In this document: positions 56,978-64,000 of the stretch, piece after piece
Layout of the letters: every line of letters starts with the position of its first letter
Position numbering within the stretch: position 1 is the stretch's first letter
Assembly (NCBI GenBank): GCA_008729055.1
Contig: SDUX01000002.1
Coordinates: 7,355,485-7,419,484 of the forward strand
Length of the DNA stretch: 64,000 bases
Direction of reading: 5' to 3'
Source of the DNA: Pyropia haitanensis
Lineage: Eukaryota > Rhodophyta > Bangiophyceae > Bangiales > Bangiaceae
Notes under the pieces: model-generated
The model's database searches: none
The model's input: the letters and a program-made list of their open reading frames with translations, nothing else
Told to the model about the DNA's origin: nothing
Translations under genes and position numbers: made by a program

Positions 56978-59385
56978 TCACGCCCCCCACACCCGCACCA
57001 CCCCGTCCGTCCCCCCCACCAGCACCTCCCGCCGGTCCGCGTCCCAGCACAGCGCGCTGACCCCCCCCCCCCCCCGGCGGCGCCCGCCGCCGCGCCCCCC
57101 CCCCCGCCGGGCCGCGGCAGCCGCGCCACCACCCGCCCCGTCACCACGTCCGACACGTGCACCGCCGCGTCGGCGGCGCCAGAGCGGCACCAGCTGAGCA
57201 GGTACCGCCCGCCGCCGGCAATGCCCACCACCCCGCCGCCGCCGGCAGCGGCGGCGGCGCCGCCACCGCCACCGCCGCCACCACCGCCACCACCGCCGCC
57301 GGCGCCACCACCGCCGCCGCCACCACCGCCGCCGCCTCCGCCGCCGCCGCCACCGCCGGCAGTGGCACCGCCGCCACCACCACCACCGCCGCCACCGCCG
57401 CCGCTACCCCCCCCCAACAGGGCAGGACGGCGTGGTCCTCGAGCCCCACCTTGCGTCCCGTCGCGAGATCCACGACGCTGCCCCCCCCCCCACGGAGCAG
57501 CGCCACCCGCCCCAGCCCGTACAAGCACACCACCTCCTCTGGCGACACGCCCACCGTCCCCGGCAGCGTCCGGCGCCCGCCCCCCCGCACGTCCACCACC
57601 TCCAGCGGCAGGCCGCTCTGCTTGAGCAGCAGCCACCGGCCGACCGGCTCGACCAGCTCTACCACCCGCCGGCGGCCGAGGAGCAGCTTGGCCCCTCCCG
57701 CCACCGCCCCCGTCGCGGCGTCCAGGACGGTCAGGCACAGCGGGCCCGTCGCGCCCGACCGGCCGTGCAGCAGCGTGATGGCGCCCGGGGAGAGCTTCAC
57801 CTCTGCAATGGGCAGCCCCGCCGGGGAGGCGGGCAGCCGGAACCGCGGCGCGTACGACGCGAGGCAGTAGAGGGTGTAGCGGGACGGGGCGGTGTGGGTG
57901 AGGATCGCGCCGTTGGCGGCGTCAAACTCGACAAAGCCGGGGTGCGTGAGCGTCTCGTGGGGAAAGAGGGGCAGCGATAGCGTCGCGAGGAGCGCCCGCA
58001 GGGGGGGGGAGTTGCGCGGCGTCGGCACCTCTGCACGCGTCGGGGCAGCGCCGGCCGCCGTCGCCGCCGCCGCTGCCGCTGGCGGGAATGGGAACGAGGC
58101 CGGTGCTGAGGACAACGACGGCAGCGGCGGTGGCGGGTGCCAGCCGGCGGCACCGCGCGGGGGGGACCCCGCCAGCGGCACGGCGTCAGCGGCGCTGTCG
58201 CCGCCGCCCTGGGCGGCCGCTGGCCGCTCCGGGCCCAGCGGCGGCGGCGGCGATGGAGGCGGTGGCACGCCAGCCGCGCCCGGCGCGCGGGGTACGCGCG
58301 CGGCGGCGGCGTCCCCCCCCGCGCCCCCCCCTGCCCTTGCGGACGGCAGCTCCACAAACGGCGGCCGCCGGAGGGCGCGGTGGAGCGACGCGAGCGGCAG
58401 CGACACGCAGCGGAGGGTGGTGTACGCCTCCGCCGCGTGGACGGCCACGGTGATGAGGGCGCCCGTGGCGGGGGCGTAGAAGAGGGAGCGGATGAGCGTG
58501 TCGGGCGGCGTGTTGACGTCGCACAGGTGCTTGCGCGTGTCTGGCGGGAAGCAAAGCGGACGGACGGTAGGGAGAGGGGGGATGAGTACCAACAGGGCCA
58601 TCACGCGACACAAACAGAGGCGTGGGGACCGTCAGTAGAGGCGCCCAGTCGCAGGCAGGTAGACCGTGCCCGCACGGTCAGCCCGCCCCGCCCACGCAGG
58701 CCGTCCAAAAAAAAAAAAAAAACCAGGCGGCGGCTTGCACGGGTGCCGCCACACGCCACCAGCACCTTGCTCCCCCCGCCTCCCCCTCCCCGTCACCCCG
58801 CACACCCTCACCAGCCCCCCCCCCCCCGCCCCAACGTACGCCTGTCAAACACCGAGCACACGCCGTCCCCGCACAGCACGCACACGAGCGTCTCAGCGGC
58901 AACCACCTCCACCACCCGCCGGTGTGCGCGGCGCGCCCGCGCGGCGGCGAGCCCCCCCCCCGGCCGGAGGCGGAGCTTGGCCCACGCCACCTCCTCGTCC
59001 GGCAGCCCGCGGCCGGCACCACCCCCACCGCCGGCACCCCCCCCCCCCGAACAGGCGGGGCACCCCCCCAGCCGCCACCGCCACCGCCACCACCGGCGTC
59101 ACTGCTGCCGGCGCCGACCATGGAGCGGGCGGCAAGACGGCTGGGGAGCCCCGCCCCGGCGGGCGCGGCCGCCACCAGCCGCCGCCGCCGCGTCGGCAGC
59201 AGGTGCACCGGGAACCGCTTGGCCGCCCCGCCGCCGCCGCCGCCGCTGCCGTCACTGCCGCTGCCGCCGCTGCCGCCGCCGCCGCCGCTGCCACGACCGC
59301 CACCACCGCCGCCGCCGCCAGGGCGGTGGCCCGACACGTCGGCGTAGGTGCGCTTGTTGGACGTTGCCGCCGTTGGGGGCGCCAT
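56978..59385 (-). CDS. Conserved WD40-like beta-propeller protein, 2 exons, frame breaks
   Basis: This resembles a conserved plant WD40-like protein family of unknown role. ATG 59385 gives MAPPTAATSNKRTYADVSGH, then Gly-rich sequence, VHLLPTRRRRL and, after a frame change in C-runs at 59037-59048, WAKLRLRPGG and VCVLCGDGVCSVFDRR. Exon 1 ends at 58840 (donor GTACGT); exon 2 starts at 58540 (acceptor CCGCCAG), giving RRHTRKHLCDVN, PPDTLIRSLFYAPATGALIT, HPGFVEFDAANGAILTHTAP, YTLYCLASYAPRF, IAEVKLSPGAITLLHGRSG, VVELVEPVGRWLLLKQSGLP and LEVVDVRGGGRRTLPG. These match the FVEFDxxNGKVLT, EIKISPGIMLL and LLVKQE blocks of that family. Two more frame changes in Gly/Ala repeats lead to GGGRYLLSWCRSGA, VSDVVTGRVVARL and the final SALCWDADRREVLVGGTDGV, VRVWGA. 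The stop is at 56980-56978. Confidence 0.75.
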
Positions 59386-59560
59386 GACGACGGGTGGGGG
59401 GGGGGCGCTGGGTGCCAAGGACGGCAGGGGGGAGAGGTGGTGGGGGGAGCTGGCTGCGTGGGGGAGGGGGGTGACTGGCGGGTCGGCGGGCGGGCGGGCG
59501 GTCGCGCCAGAGGGCGGGCGCGCGCGCAAAGGGGCACGCCCACCGACCACCGCCGCCGCC

Positions 59561-59598
<38 letters not shown>

Positions 59599-60402
59599 CG
59601 CGACTGCCGACGGCGGGAGCGGGAGGGCGAGCCGGTGGCCGGGCGGGCGGGCGGGCGGGCGGGCGGGCGGGCGGGCGGGCGGGCGGGCGGGTGGCCGGCC
59701 GGCCGCCGCGGCTGGGCGGACTCGCCGCTGCCGCGGCCGCCGGCACCGCGGGCGCGCGCGCGGGCGGGCGGCCGCACCTTGCCCGCACGGGCGGGCACCG
59801 CGCGGCTGCAGCCGGGCGGGCACCGCGCGGCTGGGCGGGCGATTGGGTGGGCGCGGGCAGCGGCGGGGAGGGCGCGCGGCAGTCGCGAAAAGGCGGGCGC
59901 GGTGGGGGCGATGGTTGGCCCTACTTGTGGCCCCCCAACCAGTGTTGCAGTGGAGTTTTCGTCATGGGGTGCCACTTGCTCCTCCCAGCTGCGCAGTGAC
60001 GACTGGAAAGTCGCGCCGTTGGCAGCGGCCCGCGCCACGTGATCTCGGGGGCCACGCGCCCTCGATCCGGCGCGACCTCTTGCACCTGCGGCGCTCCCGG
60101 TCGGGGGCCACCCGCACCCAGTCTTGTGGCGGCGCCCCGCCGCCGCGCGGCGCACACCAGCGCGGCGTCCCAAAGCCTCCCCCACACCCGCGTCGCTGCT
60201 CTCACGCCCCGCCCCCAACGCTGCGTCCGCTCTGCACCCGCCGCCCGCGCCGTTGCCCGCACGTGGACGCTGCCCCGCCCACCATCCCGTTCCTTCCGTC
60301 CCGCCCCCTTCCCGCACCGCCATCTCCACATCTCCGCTCTCCACACCAACGCACCTTCACCCTTGCCGCCCGCCCCCCGCTCCCCGCCCTCCTCACCACA
60401 CG
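59386..60402. other. Intergenic, divergent promoters, with a GGGC microsatellite
   Basis: Separates the WD40-like gene (-) from the small plastid-type protein (+). It contains a GGGC repeat (59639-59691) and a duplicated segment GGCGGGCACCGCGCGGCTG at about 59789 and 59815. Further right, 59920-60050 is less GC-rich. I see no gene. Confidence 0.6.
59639..59691. repeat. GGGC tetranucleotide repeat, about 13 units
   Basis: A pure run of GGGC/CGGG units. Such G-triplet arrays can form G-quadruplexes. It lies about 250 bp upstream of the WD40-like gene start and 710 bp upstream of the plastid-type gene. Confidence 0.95.
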
Positions 60403-61509
60403 ATGGCGTTTGTGTCTGCCGCCGTCGGCACCCCCCTGCGGGCCGCCCGCCCCGCGGCGGCGTCGCGGACGCGCCCCGCGAGCACATCGGCGGCGACGCG
60501 GATGCAGACGCGCCCCGGGCTGCCGCCAGGGGAGGACGCGCGGGAGAATGCGCCGCTGCGCTACTACGTGCCCGTCCCCGTCGAGACGTACGAGAAGCGC
60601 TCGTTTGCGACGGTCCTGCCCAAGACGTGGGAGGGGGAGGTGGTGACGATTGGCACGTCGGACGTGCCCGAGATGACCAAGGAGAGCATTGCCGAGGCCA
60701 AGCTGGTGCCCGTGTCGGCGGCCAGCACGGCCGCCTTCCTCGAGTACAGCAACATGGTCAAGGCGGAGCGGGAGGCGGCGCTGGCTGCGTACGTTTTGGC
60801 TGCTTCTTTTCTTTGGTTGAGGAGGGGGGGGCGGTGGGGGGGGGGCGGCGATGGTGGCGGTGCGCGCAGACGGATGGGGAGGACAGACTGTGGGAGAGTG
60901 TAGGGCGAGCCGACGTTTTGTATCTCTGGTGGGAGATGTATGCTCGAGGCGAGAGGGCACGGCACGCATGGTCTGCGCCACGCGATGCTCCGCCTTTCGG
61001 CAGTCATGCACCTTCCAGTAGGGGCGCAGTTGCTTGGGACCCGCGAGCGGGGGACCATTTACTGCATGACCGCGCGTGGTCCACGCTTTTTGGCGGCGTC
61101 AGTCTTGTGCTGGGTGGTTCTCGCGTAATATGGGGCCGCTGGTGGCGTGCGTGGTGCTTGTTTGGACTGGCACCATTCGCCTTGGCTTCCTGGCATGTGG
61201 CTGACATGGATCCGCTCGTGTGTATCTTGGTTGATGTTGCTTGCACGCTGCTTTGGGATGTTTGTTGTGTCGCGTCTGCTGTGTGTTGGGTGGCCCTTTG
61301 TCGTTTCTTCCGTCAATGGGTGCTGCGACAACAGGTTTGACGCCCCGGCCCCGGAGCAGACTGGCCGCGCCACGTGTGGCGAGTCGGAGGGCCGGGAGTT
61401 TGTGTCCAACTACAACCCGATGCTCGTGCAGGGCGTCAAGTGCGTCGAGTACTGGGGCCGCTCCCACTCCTCGCCGGTGCCGCGCGTGTTTGGTGGCGCC
61501 TCCGCTTGA
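60403..61509 (+). CDS. Probable plastid-targeted protein of unknown family, 2 exons
   Basis: I cannot name this protein. Exons 60403-60788 and 61335-61509 (donor GTACGT, acceptor CAACAG) join in phase 2 to give 186 residues. The N terminus MAFVSAAVGTPLRAARPAAA is Ser/Ala/Arg-rich with no acidic residue for over 30 positions and contains AF/FV near the start, as in red-algal plastid transit peptides. The mature part begins near MQTRPGLPPGEDARENAP and continues LRYYVPVPVETYEKRSFATV, LPKTWEGEVVTIGTSDVPEM, NMVKAEREAALAAFDAPAPE, TCGESEGREFVSNYNPMLVQ, GVKCVEYWGRSHSSPVPRVF. It has two cysteines and many aromatic residues and no membrane helix. A stromal subunit or linker of the photosynthetic apparatus, for instance of the phycobilisome, is possible but only a guess. 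The intron is 546 bp and less GC-rich. Confidence 0.75.
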
Positions 61510-61925
61510 GCGCCACTCGCTAGGTGGCGTGGCCGTCGTGGGTTTGGTGTGCGTACCTGTTCGTACCTCTTCCCACTTTGTCTCCTATTTGCGCAGTTCT
61601 ACCCCGACACTTGTTCATCCATCAGCCGTTTATCCATTGTGCAGCGGAACGCGGTATGACGTCCATAGCATTTTTTCTTTCTTCACGAAGATATTACACA
61701 TTGCTGGGTGCCTCTTCCGTTCGCCTGTATCTTGACGATCGCGCACATCCACGGAGCCTTGCAGCGAGCCGTAGAGGGGCAGGACAGATGCAAATGTCAT
61801 GACCCGCACTTGTTGGCCGAACGATGGCAGGTGACAGGGCACGCGGTTGACAGAAAGCGCCTCTGCCTGCGGCGCATGGCGCCGCTGGTCAGAACAGGCG
61901 TTGGAGGACAACGAGCAGCGTACCA
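61510..61925. other. Intergenic between convergent genes
   Basis: 3' flanks of the plastid-type gene (+) and the glycosyltransferase (-). It is relatively A/T-rich. I see no gene. Confidence 0.6.
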
Positions 61926-64000
61926 TCAGCAGCTTGTTGAACCAGCCGCTCTCGCTTCATCCCGCGCCACCGCCTCGGCGGCCGCCGCCTTTGGACGCAC
62001 CGCCTTGGCCACCACAGCGTCGTCGCACGTCCCGTCGTCTCGGAGGAACCAATGCCCCCACTGCTTGGCGCGCAGCGCCTTCTTCTCCACCCCAATAATG
62101 AAGTTGTTGTTGATCACGACCGGCTGACGCGCCGCCGGAGACGTGTAGAAGCCCTCCTCGGGGACGTACCAGCGGCCGTCCACAAACCGCTCCTGGTCAA
62201 GCGTTTCAAAGCGCAGCGGGTAGGCCGTCTGGAACGTCTGGTTGCGCAGCACCAGCTTGGTCAAGATGCTCTGGTCGTTCTCAATGTACGTCCAGCTGGT
62301 GGCCGACTTCTTGTTCAGCTGAGCGCCGACGTAGGCGTCCACAAACCGGCGCACAATTTCGTCAAAGAGCCGCCGCGTCGGCAGGGTGGGGCGGAGGTAG
62401 AAAAAGTTGCCACTAATCTCGTCCCGCGTGTTGATCGTGCCGACCATGTCCGCGCCCTCCGCCAGCCGCGACGCAATGTAGGGGGTGGGGTCCTCCAGCC
62501 ACACCTGGTCCGTTTCAAATGCGAAAACGCGGACGCCCCTATGGAGCAGCGCGGACAGCAGGGCGGTGCGCTCCAGCATCAGCCGCCAGTAGCCAGGGTT
62601 GCCAAAGTCATGACCGGTGGACTTCCCGCCCTGCATCTCATCCAGGTAGACTGTGCTTGTGTCAGCTACCCGAGAGAGCGCGTCGCGTGACACCATGTCG
62701 GTCGTCGCCCACACCACGTTGGTGGGGCGGAAACCGCCGCCGTCGACGTTGCACAGCCACGAGTGCGCAGTCTCGAGAAACACTTCGTTGACGACCGTCA
62801 TGCTCAGTACCCCACCAGCCGCCCTCGCCGTGGCCACCATCTCATCCACCTTGGCCAGCGACAAAAGGGGACTCCCATCCACGACGCCGCCGCCCCCGTC
62901 CAACCCGTCGGCGAGATGACCATGGACTGTCCAGCGCTGCGGCACCGCGGGTACAGACACAGGGCCCAGTGCCGCTGAGTGCAACGTCTTGGTCCGCGGC
63001 GCACCCGCCGTGGCACCAGAGGCGATGAGCACGGAAGACCGCCGCGCGTCAGCGCGGTGGCCCACTGCGAGCACGCCCTCCAACGACGCCGGCGGGTACA
63101 CCACGTACAGGTTATAGTCGCGAACAAAGACGGAAAACCAGGCCGACCAATGGGCGCGCGTGCCGTTCGTCCCCTGGAACGGAGAGGCGGGCTGGGCCAG
63201 GTGCGGCGGCACAGTCGGGAAGCTGTACCAGCTGTTGGCGCGCGCGATCAGCCAGACGGCAAAAGTGGACCACACCGACACGTCCCGAGAATCCTGCGGC
63301 GAGAAGGACCCCACACCAGGCAGTGCCTGGTACAGGAAGGAGCCACTACCCAGCTCTTCGGCGGGGAGAGCCTCCCAGCCTGACGATGCGGCACGTCGTA
63401 TCACGCGAGCCGACTCGAGGGAGAAGCCCGCGACATCAGGGCGTTCCCCGTAAGTGCGGCGGGCGTCGCGGAGCCAGGTGTAATACGTAGGCGCCACCTC
63501 TGTCGAGTCGTCCACATAGAGCACCTGCCCGCGAGACGACACCCCATCCGTGCCCGGCACTGCCTGCAGGTGCGTGTCATACGGACCCACCGCGGTAGTG
63601 CTGTGCCGCACCGCCGCGGCGCCGTGGGGCCACTTGGCCACCGCCGCCGCCGCGGCGGCCACCAGCCCCGCCGCCCCCCCGGCCGGCGCCCCGCGCGTGT
63701 CCATCCACAGCGCCAAGTCAATGACATCCCCGCCGTACTCAGCCGCGGCTAGCGACTGCAACAGCCGCTCCAACGACGCAGAGTCTGACCGCTGCACAAT
63801 GGCCACGACGGTGAGGGCGGGCGGCTGCCGTGACGTGCTGTCCCATAGGCCGCCTGCCGCAATGGCGGCCCGCCCCCGCTCCGTCACCCCCCCGAGCACC
63901 CCAGGCACACCTCGGCCACCCCGGTGGGACACGCCCGCCAGGTAGAGCAGTAGCAGCAGCGCGCCAAGCGCGGCGCCGAGCAGCCCCACCAGGTGAGCCG
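61926..64000 (-). CDS. Bi-domain glycosyltransferase (GT-A-like plus nucleotid_trans/GT77-like), 5' end beyond the window
   Basis: The frame is open to the right edge and no ATG is seen at the left of its membrane anchor, so the start is outside; about 690 residues are visible. LLGAALGALLLLLYLAGVS is a single signal-anchor helix, giving a type II Golgi protein. A first GT-A-like domain reads LTVVAIVQRSDSASLERLLQ, GQVLYVDDSTEVAPTYYTWL (the DD of the nucleotide-sugar site) and RPDVAGFSLESARVI. The second, C-terminal domain fits the nucleotide-diphospho-sugar transferase fold (PF03407, GT77-like): VVNEVFLETAHSWLCNVDGG, HDFGNPGYWRLMLERTALLS, RGVRVFAFETDQVWLEDPTP (DxD-type FETDQVW), ISGNFFYLRPT, then SWTYIENDQSILTKLVLRNQ. 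It probably acts on cell-wall or secreted glycans; donor and acceptor are unknown. The stop is at 61928-61926. Confidence 0.88.
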   Translation of the reverse strand, partial: AHLVGLLGAALGALLLLLYLAGVSHRGGRGVPGVLGGVTERGRAAIAAGGLWDSTSRQPPALTVVAIVQRSDSASLERLLQSLAAAEYGGDVIDLALWMDTRGAPAGGAAGLVAAAAAAVAKWPHGAAAVRHSTTAVGPYDTHLQAVPGTDGVSSRGQVLYVDDSTEVAPTYYTWLRDARRTYGERPDVAGFSLESARVIRRAASSGWEALPAEELGSGSFLYQALPGVGSFSPQDSRDVSVWSTFAVWLIARANSWYSFPTVPPHLAQPASPFQGTNGTRAHWSAWFSVFVRDYNLYVVYPPASLEGVLAVGHRADARRSSVLIASGATAGAPRTKTLHSAALGPVSVPAVPQRWTVHGHLADGLDGGGGVVDGSPLLSLAKVDEMVATARAAGGVLSMTVVNEVFLETAHSWLCNVDGGGFRPTNVVWATTDMVSRDALSRVADTSTVYLDEMQGGKSTGHDFGNPGYWRLMLERTALLSALLHRGVRVFAFETDQVWLEDPTPYIASRLAEGADMVGTINTRDEISGNFFYLRPTLPTRRLFDEIVRRFVDAYVGAQLNKKSATSWTYIENDQSILTKLVLRNQTFQTAYPLRFETLDQERFVDGRWYVPEEGFYTSPAARQPVVINNNFIIGVEKKALRAKQWGHWFLRDDGTCDDAVVAKAVRPKAAAAEAVARDEARAAGSTSC

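Overview
The window looks like nuclear DNA of a photosynthetic eukaryote with an extremely GC-rich genome, most likely a red alga of the Porphyra/Pyropia type (inference). It carries spliceosomal introns (GT..AG, few per gene, about 70-700 bp), ATG starts in Kozak-like GCCACCATG contexts, a histone H3 gene, an LSm2 gene, RIO2 and MPS1-type kinases, a PLATZ zinc-finger gene, a nucleus-encoded bacterial-type (plastid) sigma factor and a mitochondrial-type uS4 protein. There are no operons, Shine-Dalgarno logic, tRNA or rRNA genes that I can support.

Layout. 1-2.65 kb: one weak small coiled-coil gene. 2.65-5.44 kb (+): M3B oligoendopeptidase F-like metalloprotease, 4 exons. 6.24-8.96 kb (-): plastid sigma-70 factor. 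10.3-12.4 kb (+): bZIP-basic-region protein. 13.1-16.2 kb (-): ammonium transporter, 4 exons. 16.2-19.6 kb: no recognisable gene. 19.6-21.6 kb (-): PLATZ protein, 2 exons. 21.6-25.7 kb: gene-poor, with a strong hairpin. 25.7-27.2 kb (+): membrane-anchored methyltransferase-like protein. 27.3-30.8 kb: complete hAT transposon with terminal inverted repeats, target-site duplication and an open transposase. 31.7-32.6 kb (+): organellar uS4. 32.9-33.6 kb (+): second methyltransferase-like protein, paralogous to the first. 33.6-37.4 kb: gene-poor. 37.4-40.0 kb (-): SLC13/SAC1-like transporter with two TrkA-C domains, 2 exons. 41.8-42.2 kb (-): histone H3. 43.5-48.5 kb (+): MPS1/TTK-like spindle checkpoint kinase. 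48.9-50.4 kb (-): bestrophin-like chloride channel. 52.2-53.0 kb (+): small single-pass membrane protein, 2 exons. 53.7-54.0 kb (-): LSM2. 54.7-56.6 kb (+): RIO2 kinase. 57.0-59.4 kb (-): conserved WD40-like propeller protein, 2 exons. 60.4-61.5 kb (+): small probable plastid protein, 2 exons. 61.9 kb to the right edge (-): bi-domain glycosyltransferase, cut off by the window end.

The genes are ordinary housekeeping, transport and regulatory genes with no obvious functional clustering. Two features dominate. First, at least six otherwise convincing genes change reading frame, and each change falls in or very near a run of 7 or more G or C; this suggests base-count errors in the assembly, or real length instability of such tracts. 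Second, many proteins carry long Ala/Gly/Pro insertions encoded by GCC/GGC repeats. These repeats also keep the wrong frames and the opposite strand open, so most long open frames here are not genes.
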